From contig CAVVYJ010000002.1 of the NCBI GenBank assembly GCA_963752495.1, positions 496,001 to 560,000 on the forward strand: 64,000 nt of DNA, in the 5' to 3' direction. Source of the stretch: CAVVYJ01 sp963752495. GTDB lineage: Bacteria; Pseudomonadota; Gammaproteobacteria; Burkholderiales; Methylophilaceae. Below are positions 9,595 to 18,119 of the stretch, piece by piece (the stretch's first letter is position 1; every line of letters begins with the position of its first letter). The notes under the pieces are model-generated. The model saw only the letters and a list, made by a program, of their open reading frames with translations. It did no database searches and was not told the origin of the DNA. Both the position numbers and the translations under genes were made by a program.

Positions 9595-10542
9595 CTAATG
9601 TTTTTTTGGTATAAATTTACCAACCAAGCTAAACATCCCTACGCAAATCGCGCCCACCATTAAGCCAATCACCCCATCCACTAAAATCGGCGAAATTACT
9701 GCTAACGTGTTGCCAATTGTAGGTAATTGACGTAAAAATTCAGCAACATGCTCACTAAAATGATGTAAAACCGGAACGCCGTGCCCAATAATACTGCCAC
9801 CAACCAAGAACATTGCTGCAGTTCCCACCACGGAAAGTGTGCGCATTAAGTAAGGCGCAAAGGCCAGAATTTTTTCACCCGCTTTGCGTTGTAGTTGTGC
9901 AAAAAAGCTTTTGCCCTTTTTTAGCATCAGATGCAAACCGAGGTCATCGAGTTTAACTATCCCTGCGACCAAGCCATAAACGCCCACCGTCATGACTATT
10001 GCGATAAGTGAAACTACGGTAACTTGTTTGCTAAAAGCTGCGGTGGAGACTGTGCCCAGTGCGATGACGATAATTTCAGCAGAGAGGATGAAATCAGTGC
10101 GAATAGCGCCTTTGATTTTATCTTTTTCTAATGCGACTAAATCAACCTTCGGGTCTTCTAGCGCTTCCTTAATTTCTGCTTCGTGATGTGCGTCGTCCTC
10201 TTTACTGTGCAGCAACTTATGCGCAATTTTCTCAAAACCTTCAAAACATAAAAAAGCACCACCAACCATAAGCAGCGGAATGATTAACCACGGAATAAAG
10301 TAGCTAATGGCAAGTGCGGCCGGTACTAAAATGAGTTTGTTAATGAATGAACCTTTTGCAACCGCCCACACCACGGGCAATTCGCGTTCTGCGGCTACTC
10401 CAGATACTTGTTGTGCATTTAGTGCTAAATCATCACCCAATACGCCAGCTGTTTTTTTTGCGGCGATTTGTGTCATCACCGAAACATCATCTAAAATCGT
10501 TGCGATGTCGTCTAAAAGTGCTAATAAACTACCTGCTGCCAT
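9595..10542 (-). CDS. DUF808 inner-membrane protein (YedI-like)
   Basis: 315-residue integral membrane protein. The N-terminal AAGSLLALLDDIATILDDVS and AAKKTAGVLGDDLA segments are typical of DUF808 (E. coli YedI), followed by about six to eight hydrophobic helices and a charged cytoplasmic loop rich in His, Glu and Lys near residue 120. The function is not known. It is transcribed alone on the minus strand, back to back with the DUF2946 gene. Confidence 0.85.
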   Translation of the reverse strand: MAAGSLLALLDDIATILDDVSVMTQIAAKKTAGVLGDDLALNAQQVSGVAAERELPVVWAVAKGSFINKLILVPAALAISYFIPWLIIPLLMVGGAFLCFEGFEKIAHKLLHSKEDDAHHEAEIKEALEDPKVDLVALEKDKIKGAIRTDFILSAEIIVIALGTVSTAAFSKQVTVVSLIAIVMTVGVYGLVAGIVKLDDLGLHLMLKKGKSFFAQLQRKAGEKILAFAPYLMRTLSVVGTAAMFLVGGSIIGHGVPVLHHFSEHVAEFLRQLPTIGNTLAVISPILVDGVIGLMVGAICVGMFSLVGKFIPKKH

Positions 10543-10573
10543 GGTTTACCTTTGTAAGTTTGTTTTGGTTGTA

Positions 10574-10603
10574 TTGTATATATAAATTAACTAGCGCTAT
10601 AAT
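10574..10603 (+). promoter_or_regulatory. Promoter of the DUF2946-led gene block
   Basis: TTGTAT (10574-10579), an 18-bp spacer and a perfect TATAAT (10598-10603). Transcription would start near 10610, which is the A of the DUF2946 ATG, so the message may be leaderless or nearly so. There is no Shine-Dalgarno sequence in front of that ATG. Confidence 0.6.
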
Positions 10604-10609
10604 GCACGG

Positions 10610-11041
10610 ATGTTAGCGCGAAAATACCATCGTTTATTGCATTTTATCGCATTATTTGCGGTTGTATTTGCGTCTTTAGCGCCAACAATCTCTCACGCCC
10701 TTGCTGCGCACACTGGCAATAGCTCGTTTTCACAAATAATTTGTACCAGCAATGGCGAAAAAGTTGTTATTGATGTTGTAACCACCAAAGGCAACCAGTT
10801 CTCAACAGAGCTACCAACTAACCAAAAGCAGCAAGATGCTAACCCGAAAAATATGGGTATGCATTTTGACCATTGCCCGTTTTGCAGTGCAGGTGCGGCT
10901 AATGTAGCTATTGCCCCAGCACCCGCATGGATATTAATGCTTGCTGAGCAAGCAAAAACCATCGATTTTGATTACGTTACACCTGTTCAACCTAGCTTCA
11001 TCCAAACTGCGCATCCTTCGCGCGCTCCACCAGTACTTTAA
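10610..11041 (+). CDS. DUF2946 protein, candidate copper-responsive leader ORF
   Basis: 143 residues. An N-terminal signal-like helix (residues about 10-30) is followed by an IICTSNGEK segment, the HFDHCPFC motif near residue 87 and an SRAPPVL ending, the pattern of DUF2946. DUF2946 genes often sit beside copper-linked TonB receptors. In Bordetella pertussis the DUF2946 product CruR is reported as an upstream ORF that controls a TonB receptor in response to copper. Here it opens a block with two TonB receptors. Whether the protein or its translation is the active part cannot be told from sequence. The start is placed at the only suitable ATG. Confidence 0.75.
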   Translation: MLARKYHRLLHFIALFAVVFASLAPTISHALAAHTGNSSFSQIICTSNGEKVVIDVVTTKGNQFSTELPTNQKQQDANPKNMGMHFDHCPFCSAGAANVAIAPAPAWILMLAEQAKTIDFDYVTPVQPSFIQTAHPSRAPPVL

Positions 11042-11057
11042 TTAAATTTTAAACGCG

Positions 11058-11116
11058 TTTCTGCAGGCTTTTTTGCGTCTGCAGAAAATATTGTTTGCTA
11101 TTGCAGCAATGCTGCA
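11058..11116. promoter_or_regulatory. Inverted repeats between DUF2946 and XRE genes
   Basis: Two perfect inverted repeats lie in the 102-bp gap. TTTCTGCAG (11058-11066) pairs with CTGCAGAAA (11079-11087), and TGCAGCA-A-TGCTGCA spans 11102-11116. Four copies of a TGCAG/CTGCA core occur within 60 bp. They could be operator half-sites for the following XRE regulator or RNA hairpins that control read-through into the receptor genes. Confidence 0.45.
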
Positions 11117-11143
11117 CTGGCAAAATTTAATTGGAGTACACAA

Positions 11144-11395
11144 ATGATTTATTTACAAATTACCGAGCTTATTAAAGCTAAAAAGTTAGAGTGGAATCGC
11201 AAAATCACGCTTAGTGAAATTGCGGATGCAACAGGCATCAGCCGCATGACTCTCTTCCGCATGATGAAAAACCAAGGCTATAACACAGTGACTGACCACC
11301 TAGATAAGTTATGTGCATTTTTTGAGTGTGAGCTTTATGAGCTGGTGAAATATGTGCCAGATACGCACTTAAGAAATCAAGCAAAAGCCGCATAA
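11144..11395 (+). CDS. Small XRE-family HTH regulator
   Basis: 83-residue Cro/C1-type DNA-binding protein. The helix-turn-helix is in ITLSEIADATGISRMTLFRM (about residues 24-43), followed by the third and fourth helices and LCAFFECELYELVKYVP, a common ending in single-domain XRE regulators. No ligand or metal domain is attached. The start has a GGAG ribosome site. It lies between the DUF2946 gene and the first TonB receptor, with inverted repeats just upstream, so local control of these genes or of itself is likely but inferred. Confidence 0.85.
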   Translation: MIYLQITELIKAKKLEWNRKITLSEIADATGISRMTLFRMMKNQGYNTVTDHLDKLCAFFECELYELVKYVPDTHLRNQAKAA

Positions 11396-11421
11396 CTAAA
11401 TTAACTTTAAGGGGGTGGGAA

Positions 11422-13645
11422 ATGATTCGCAAACAAATATTAATGGCTGTGCTAGCAGCTTTACCTTTGCTGGCGCAAGCTGAGCATGACGAGACAATCC
11501 ATTTGGATGAAATTGGTGTAACTGCAGCAAAAGATGATACTGGTTATGCAGTAAAGAATAGCAGTTCTGCGACACGAACTGACACGCCGATTAAAGAGGT
11601 GCCGCAATCTATTATTATCGTTCCCCGTGCTGTCATAGAAGACCAACAGAACATTACGCTAGGAGAGGCATTAAGTAACGTAAGTAGTGTTGTTGTCAAT
11701 AATCAATTTTCTACCCCATCATTTGATGCAACAAGGATTAGAGGCTTTAAAGCCGAGCAGTTACTGGATGGATTTACGCAATACTACAACTCAGGCGATA
11801 GAGAAAGCTTGGTTAATGTAAAAAGTTTAGAGGTGTTAAAAGGGTCAAATGCCATTTTATATAGCGGTGGCTCAGGATCGCCTTTGGGTGGTGTTGTAAA
11901 TATTACTTCAAAGCTTCCGCAAGCAAATGCGTTTGGAGAGTTTGGCATTAAAGTTGGCACAGATAGCTTTGTGCAGCCGTTTTTTGATATCAACCAACCT
12001 ATCAATGAAAACGTGTTGTTTCGTATTACAGGTGAATATACAAGCGCTGACAGCAATACGGACGTGGTCGAGCAAAAGCGTTATAACATCAATCCATCCA
12101 TTACCTTTACCAATAACGATACAACTTCTTTGACTTTGCAAGGCAAGGTTTCTCGTTGGGAGCAACAAGATTATCAAGGGTTGCCAGCGACAGGCACAGT
12201 TGCAGGCAACTTTAAACTTAAATCAGACTTATTTATTGGTGATAAAAATCTACCTGACAGTACCACAGAGTTTGATGGTATTTGGGCAACGCTAGACCAT
12301 AAACTCAATGATGTTTGGTCTTTTAATGTAAAGGGCAGGTACGCAGAATCGGAGTTTGATCAAAAGGCACAAGTTTTTGGTGGTAATACGCCAGACAGAA
12401 CGGATGTGAGCCCAACAAGCTGGGGTATTTACAATACACAGTTGTACCAAGAACAGACAGAAAAAACGATACTGGCTAACGCCACCGCCAAATTTGATTG
12501 GGGAGCTACCAAAAATACCGTATTAATCGGTGCGGATTACAGCAAATTTAAAGACAAAGGCTATATCGATTTAGATGCCGCATTTGATGGAGATACGCTC
12601 AAAGTGCTTGCCGTTGGTGATTGCCCTACCGCAGCATTTTTTCGGATTTCCATGCTCAACCCCAGTAGATTTAACCAACCCAAGCTTTGCCCCGTATAGC
12701 AAACCAGGAGCGGGTGTCAATAATACCTTTGTAACTAATACCACTTATGGCGCGTATGGCCAATGGCAAAGTACCATTGCAGATAAGCTACACTTGTTGG
12801 CCAGTTTACGTCATGCGCATGTGGAGATTGATTACAAGGGCCCAGAACTTGACCTTGCAGCCACATTGGCTAATGTTGGAGCGTTCAATTTCACTTCGGT
12901 TTACCAACAAGCAAAAGCCAATACAGAGAAGAACAAATTACTACCAAGATTAGGTGCTGTGGTAGATGTTACGGACAACATTTCTGTATTTGCCAACTAT
13001 AGCGAAGGTTTGAGAGGGCAGCCTTTTGCATTATTTAGCGGCACACCAGAACCAGAAGAAACGCGCCAGCGCGAGGCGGGCGTTAAAGTGGATACTGGCA
13101 GTTTAACTGGTCAGGTGGCGGTTTATCATATTGATAGAAGCAATGTGGCTATTTCAGATCCAGCAAGCTTTACACGCTCATTAACCAATGGTGAAGAACG
13201 CTCACGTGGTTTTGAAACAGATCTAACATGGCAAATTACACCATCAATCAACCTGTTAGGTAACTACGCTTACACCGATGCGGAGTTTACAAAAAATGCA
13301 AGTACCACTGTACTAAGCGGTAACCAGTTGCAAGGTGTCCCAAAAAATAGTGCAAGACTTTGGGCTAATTACAATTTTGCATCATTGGGGGTATCAGGGC
13401 TAAGTGCAGGCTTAGGCGCTTATTGGCAATCAGAAGCGTATGTAGACAATGCTAATACGTTTAAGGCTGATAGCTATCATACGATTGATGCTGCAGTTAA
13501 TTATCAAACGGCTCGCTACAATTTAGGCTTAACGGTAAAAAACCTGACCAATGAAGATTACTACCAATTCTACAATTATTTAGGTGGTCGTATTGCGCCA
13601 GATAATGGCACAAGTGCTTATTTAACAGCATCGTTTAAGTACTAG
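11422..13645 (+). CDS. TonB-dependent siderophore-type receptor (frameshifted)
   Basis: Outer-membrane receptor of about 740 residues after correction. The signal peptide ends at LLAQA, a TonB box-like LDEIGVTA follows, and the plug domain shows VPQSIIIVPRAVIEDQ, RIRGF and LKGSNAILYSGGSGSPLGGVVNI. A beta barrel ends in LTASFKY with the terminal aromatic residue. No STN signalling domain is present, so it is not a sigma-factor transducer. The frame breaks in the T6 run 12637-12642. One T fewer joins CPTAAFF to GFPCSTPVDLTNP. Family membership suggests a ferric or other metal chelate as cargo. The following gene starts 9 bp downstream. Confidence 0.9.
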
Positions 13646-13654
13646 GAGGCTATT

Positions 13655-14524
13655 ATGGATCGCAGAAAATTTATCCAGATAGCAGGTGCGGCTTCTGCAA
13701 CTTTGCTGCTTAACAAGCGTGCAGATGCAGCAACAGCCACAGAAAAAACAGAAGCACCTGTGGGCACGCAAGACAACCAGCACCATCAGCAATCGATGGA
13801 CAAATATGCTGCACTAACAGGTGGCGATAAGCTGGTGATTGCGATGCTGGTTTACCCGGGCATGTTTTTGCAAGATTTGGTAGGCCCGCTTGCCATGTTC
13901 GAGTCATTGATGAATCGCGAGATTCATTTAGTGTGGAAAGACAAAAACCCTGTGGGGAATATGGACCCTAAACAACCCGCGATGATTCCTGTTGCCGCCA
14001 CTACAACCTTTGCGGATTGCCCAAAAAATCTCGATGTGTTGTTTGTGCCGGGTGGTGTGCCGGGTACATTTGCCATGATGGAAGACCCTGAGGTGCTGGT
14101 CTTTCTCAAAGAGCAAGGCAAAACGGCAAAATACATCACCAGTGTATGCACTGGCTCGCTAATTTTAGGCGCTGCTGGCTTGCTTAAAGGCTACAAAGCG
14201 ACTTCGCATTGGGCCACATTAGACACGCTAAGCAAGCTAGGTGCTACGCCTGTGAGCGAGCGCGTTGTAACAGACCGTAACCGTATTACAGGTGGCGGCG
14301 TAACGGCTGGGCTGGATTTTGGGTTGTCGATTATTGCAAAACTTCGCAACCAAACTTATGCAGAAGCCGTTCAGCTATATCTGGAATATAGCCCGCAACC
14401 GCCATTTAACGCTGGCTCTGTGGCAAGCGCACCAAAAGAAGTGGTCACGTTTTTAGAAGAGATGTTTATCGAACTTAAACAAACCGCGGATAGTACTGCT
14501 GGGCGTGCTGCAAAGTATATTTAA
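13655..14524 (+). CDS. Exported DJ-1/PfpI protein, isonitrile-hydratase-like
   Basis: 289 residues. The N-terminal DRRKFIQIAGAAS segment is a twin-arginine (Tat) signal, followed by a Gln/His-rich linker (QDNQHHQQ). The domain carries YPGMFLQDLVGP, whose Asp matches the conserved Asp of isonitrile hydratase, and the nucleophile elbow SVCTGSLILGAAGLLKG followed by ATSHW. These are the motifs of InhA-like DJ-1/PfpI proteins, which are normally cytoplasmic. Export by Tat and placement between two TonB receptors suggest action on an imported ligand in the periplasm. A perfect AGGAGG overlaps the receptor stop, giving strong coupled translation. Substrate unknown. Confidence 0.85.
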   Translation: MDRRKFIQIAGAASATLLLNKRADAATATEKTEAPVGTQDNQHHQQSMDKYAALTGGDKLVIAMLVYPGMFLQDLVGPLAMFESLMNREIHLVWKDKNPVGNMDPKQPAMIPVAATTTFADCPKNLDVLFVPGGVPGTFAMMEDPEVLVFLKEQGKTAKYITSVCTGSLILGAAGLLKGYKATSHWATLDTLSKLGATPVSERVVTDRNRITGGGVTAGLDFGLSIIAKLRNQTYAEAVQLYLEYSPQPPFNAGSVASAPKEVVTFLEEMFIELKQTADSTAGRAAKYI

Positions 14525-14542
14525 TTTTTAGAAAGATAAATC

Positions 14543-16874
14543 ATGAAAAAAATAATTTACCTATCTGTTTTAACTGCTTTATCAGTTTTATCGCAGCAGG
14601 CTTTGGCAGAACACATGGAAACAGAAAAAATCGAGATAACCGCAGTTAAACCTGCTTTTCCCGCCAACGTGCCAGGCACCGTTGAAAGTGTTACCGCAAA
14701 GCAGATTGAAGAGAGCGCAAATACAGTCACCACATCGGGGGCGCTGCAATATTTACCCAGTATTCATGTGCGTGAGCGTTATATTGGTGACCGTAACGGC
14801 ATTTTGGTGATGCGCCTCAATAGCTCAATTGCCAGTGCGCAAACTACAGTGTATGCAGATGGATTGTTGCTCTCTAACTTTTTGAACAATAGCTTCAGTA
14901 CGCCTCCACGCTGGGGCATGGTGTCGCCAGATCAAATTGAGCGGATAGATGTCATGTACGGACCATTTTCAGCCCTGTACCCGGGCAACTCTGCGGGTGG
15001 CGTCTTGAATATTACTACCAGCATGCCAGAGAAGTTCGAGGCACATGCCAAGTTTGATATGTTTACGCAGAATTTTAAACTTTATGGCACAGATGAGTCG
15101 TTTAGTGGACACCATGAGAGCGCCTCGGTTGGTAGCAAATATAATGATTTATCTTTTTTGATTGCGCTTAGACCATTTAGATAGTCACGGTCAGCCACAA
15201 ACATTTGGCACGGCAACGCGCAACACTACTGGGGCAGGTAATTTAGCCAATTCTACACTTGTTAGCGGTGCTTATAGAGACACCGACCCGCAAGGGAATG
15301 CCCGTGTGGTGACTGCCACAACAGGCATTGACCATACGATTCAGGAGAATGCCACAATCAAAATTGCTTACGATTTTACGCCTACATTAAAAGGTACTTA
15401 TACTTTGGGCTACTGGGATAACGATTCTGATGGCGATGTAGATAGCTATCTCAAAACGGCGAGTGGGCAAACCTTGTTTAACACCACCACAGGCGGAACT
15501 ACGCGATTTGTGCGTTTTGCAGGGGATCCAAATTTCTATGCTTTAACAGCAACAGGCCCAAGCCATAGCGAGTCGGAACACTGGATGCACGGACTTTCGC
15601 TTAAAACCAATTCTGAAGGGCGTTGGGACTGGGAGGCAATGGCCAGCATCTACGATCAAGATAAAGAGTTTGTGCGCACTGCGGTGCAAACCAATGCGTT
15701 CGACCCGGGTGATGGTGCAGTAAAATCGGCGGGTACGTTGGTAGATGGCAAAGGCACAGGTTGGAAGACGCTGGATTTGCGTGGTGACTGGCGGCCTGAC
15801 GGAGACCTGAAAAGTGAACACCAAATAAGTTTTGGATATCACTACGATCAATACGAGTTAGAGTCTGAAACACTTAATGTAGCAAACTGGCTTAAGTCTG
15901 ATAATGGCACGCTACGCACTAACTCTTATGGTAAAACGCAAACACAAGCGCTGTATCTGCAAGACGCATGGGCATTCGCACCGGATTGGAAGTTGACTGC
16001 GGGCGGGCGTTGGGAGCACTGGAAGGCGTTTGATGGCAGTAATTTCAACATCTCTAACCCGGTAGCATTTAGGCAACTCAATTATGATGACCGCTCACAA
16101 AATGACTTTTCTCCAAAATTGGCGCTGAGCTACCAAGCTCGTCCTGATTGGCTTTTAAGGGCGTCTTATGGCAAGGCATATCGTTATCCCACCGTGGCTG
16201 AAATGTTTCAGACGATTAGTTTACCCGGCAATATTCGTGCGAATGACCCTAACCTGAAACCTGAGAATGTGAATTCGGCTGAATTTTCTGCAGAAAAAAT
16301 ATTGGCAAATGGGTTGTGGCGTACCTCGGTGTTTTTTGAAGATAAAAAAGATGCATTGATTTCGCAAAGTGACACTACCACTATTCCAGGTTTTACAATC
16401 AGCAGTATTCAAAACGTGGATAAAATTCGTAGTACAGGGGTTGAAACTTCGCTACAAGTGGAAGATCTATTTATTCACGGATTTGATTTAACGGGCAGCT
16501 TGACCTATGTCGATTCTGAAATCATTAAAAATGACAAAAATCCATTTACTGAAGGCAAGCCGCAACCACGCATTCCCGAATGGCGAGCTACTTTAGTTGG
16601 CGTTTATCATTTCGATGATAAGCTATCGCTAAGTTTGGCAGGACGGTATAGTGAGGCGCAAGAAGTGAATTTGCTCTACAACACGGTTGACCCAAACAAG
16701 TTTGGTACAACGGTGAGCAAATATGCAGTGTTTGACACCAAGCTGTTATATAAAGCCACGGACAGGTGGACGGCTTCTGTGGGTGTAAATAATATTGGTA
16801 ACTACAAATATTATGTGAACCCAAACCCGTATCCGCAGAGACAGTTTTTTGCAGGCGTGAAGTTTGATTATTAA
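14543..16874 (+). CDS. Second TonB-dependent outer-membrane receptor (frameshifted)
   Basis: About 776 residues after correction. Signal peptide ending at QQALA, a TonB-box-like EKIEITAV, a plug domain with TSGALQYLPSIHVRERYIGD, DQIERIDVMYGPFSALYPGN and GGVLNITT, then a long barrel that ends in FFAGVKFDY. The frame breaks between 15162 and 15180. One base fewer there joins LSFLIAL to DHLDSHGQPQTFG. It has no STN domain and is quite different from the receptor at 11422. The substrate is unknown, and the context makes a metal chelate the first guess. Two bases separate it from the next ORF. Confidence 0.9.
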
Positions 16875-16875
16875 T

Positions 16876-18054
16876 ATGAAAAAATTATTGGTGCTATTTT
16901 GTACCTTATTTAGCTTAAATGCCTTTGCGCACGAAGCCCACACCATGCCGCAAAAAAGCACGCTGGCGGTGAGTGTGGCCTTCGATGGGAACGGTAAACT
17001 TTGGCGTGCAAGTGTTAAAGAGGGGTTTGTAGAGGTCGATGCAAGCGAAGACTTAGGCAAAACCTTTGCCGTTCCCGTAAAAGTGAATCCGACAGCGCAA
17101 AAAATTGGTGCAGATGGCGAGGCACGACCGAAAATCGCCCTTGGTCCGCAAGGTAATATCTATCTTACTTGGACAGAAGCACTTAAGGCACCTTTTGCAG
17201 GTTATGTATGGTTTGCGCGTTCGGTAGATGGGGGCAAGTCGTTTGAAAAGCCCTATATCGTCCATCAAGATCATGCGGAAATCACGCACAGATTCGATGC
17301 ACTGAACGTTGCAAAAAATGGAAAAATTACGGTAGCGTGGGTAGATAAGCGCGATTTAATCGCTGCTAAAGCAGCGGGTAAGATTTACGATGGTGCCGCT
17401 ATTTATTATGCGATTTCTAACGATGCCGGTAAAGCCTTTGCGCCTGAGCAAAAGTTGGCTGATAGTAGCTGTGAGTGCTGTCGCATCGCATTGGCCAATA
17501 AACTGGATGGTACGGTAGTAGCAATGTGGCGGCATGTCTTTGCTGGTAGCGAGCGTGACCACGCCATTGCCGAGATTGTTCCTAATACCAAACCAGTGAT
17601 TGTGCGAGCCAGTTTTGGGCGTTGGAAAATAGATGGTTGCCCACATCATGGCGGCGCGCTTGCTGTGGGTGAGGGTTTTGGTTATCACATGGCGTATTTT
17701 GATGGTGCAGGCGATAATCCCAGTTTGATGGTAGCGCGCATGGATGGCGAAGCATGGGTAAGCTCGCCGCCCAAAAAATTCGGCAACATGAAAAATGGCG
17801 CAGGGCATCCATCATTGCTAAGTCTTGGCGAGAAAGTATGGCTTGTCTGGAGGGAAACGAATACCGAAAAAGCAACGGAAATTTATCTAATGAAATCAGA
17901 GGATGGTGGCAAAATTTGGGATGACACAAAACGCATTTTTACAACAAAGCATAAGACCGATTATCCTCAACTAATTGAAAGTAAAGGAAAAATATATTTA
18001 GCGGTTAACATTGCTCATGATGGCTTAAAACTTGTACAAATCTCAGAAAATTAA
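16876..18054 (+). CDS. Secreted sialidase-like beta-propeller with Cys/His motifs
   Basis: 392 residues with BNR/Asp-box-like repeats (SVDGGKSFE, SNDAGKAFA, SEDGGKIWD) typical of a sialidase-fold propeller. The catalytic Arg triad and Tyr of real sialidases cannot be confirmed here, so I do not call it an enzyme. The signal peptide ends in NAFA, and cleavage would leave a mature N terminus HEAHTMP, with His first. A CECC cluster and a CPHHGG motif lie near residues 202 and 258. These are plausible metal ligands, inferred from residue type only. It closes the TonB receptor block. I use the ATG at 16876 rather than an upstream TTG. Confidence 0.75.
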   Translation: MKKLLVLFCTLFSLNAFAHEAHTMPQKSTLAVSVAFDGNGKLWRASVKEGFVEVDASEDLGKTFAVPVKVNPTAQKIGADGEARPKIALGPQGNIYLTWTEALKAPFAGYVWFARSVDGGKSFEKPYIVHQDHAEITHRFDALNVAKNGKITVAWVDKRDLIAAKAAGKIYDGAAIYYAISNDAGKAFAPEQKLADSSCECCRIALANKLDGTVVAMWRHVFAGSERDHAIAEIVPNTKPVIVRASFGRWKIDGCPHHGGALAVGEGFGYHMAYFDGAGDNPSLMVARMDGEAWVSSPPKKFGNMKNGAGHPSLLSLGEKVWLVWRETNTEKATEIYLMKSEDGGKIWDDTKRIFTTKHKTDYPQLIESKGKIYLAVNIAHDGLKLVQISEN

Positions 18055-18060
18055 CCCCAA

Positions 18061-18085
18061 TTGATTTTTACGCATTAATCCCCAT
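18061..18085 (+). promoter_or_regulatory. Sigma-32 heat-shock promoter of clpB
   Basis: TTGATT (18061-18066), 13 bp, then CCCCAT (18080-18085, continuing TTA). The -10 matches the RpoH consensus CCCCATNT exactly and the -35 is a partial match to CTTGAAA. It lies 35 bp upstream of the clpB start, as expected for a heat-shock disaggregase. Confidence 0.7.
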
Positions 18086-18119
18086 TTACTAAGTAAGGGT
18101 AATTTTAATGGAGATATCA

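Noticed and set aside
12637..12642. T6 run in the first TonB receptor as a phase-variation switch
   Set aside because: The tract is short, and similar indels hit essential genes in the window, so sequencing error is the better explanation.
15543..15873. Minus-strand ORFs inside the second TonB receptor
   Set aside because: Low-complexity Cys/His-rich shadow translations with no ribosome site, opposite a conserved barrel.
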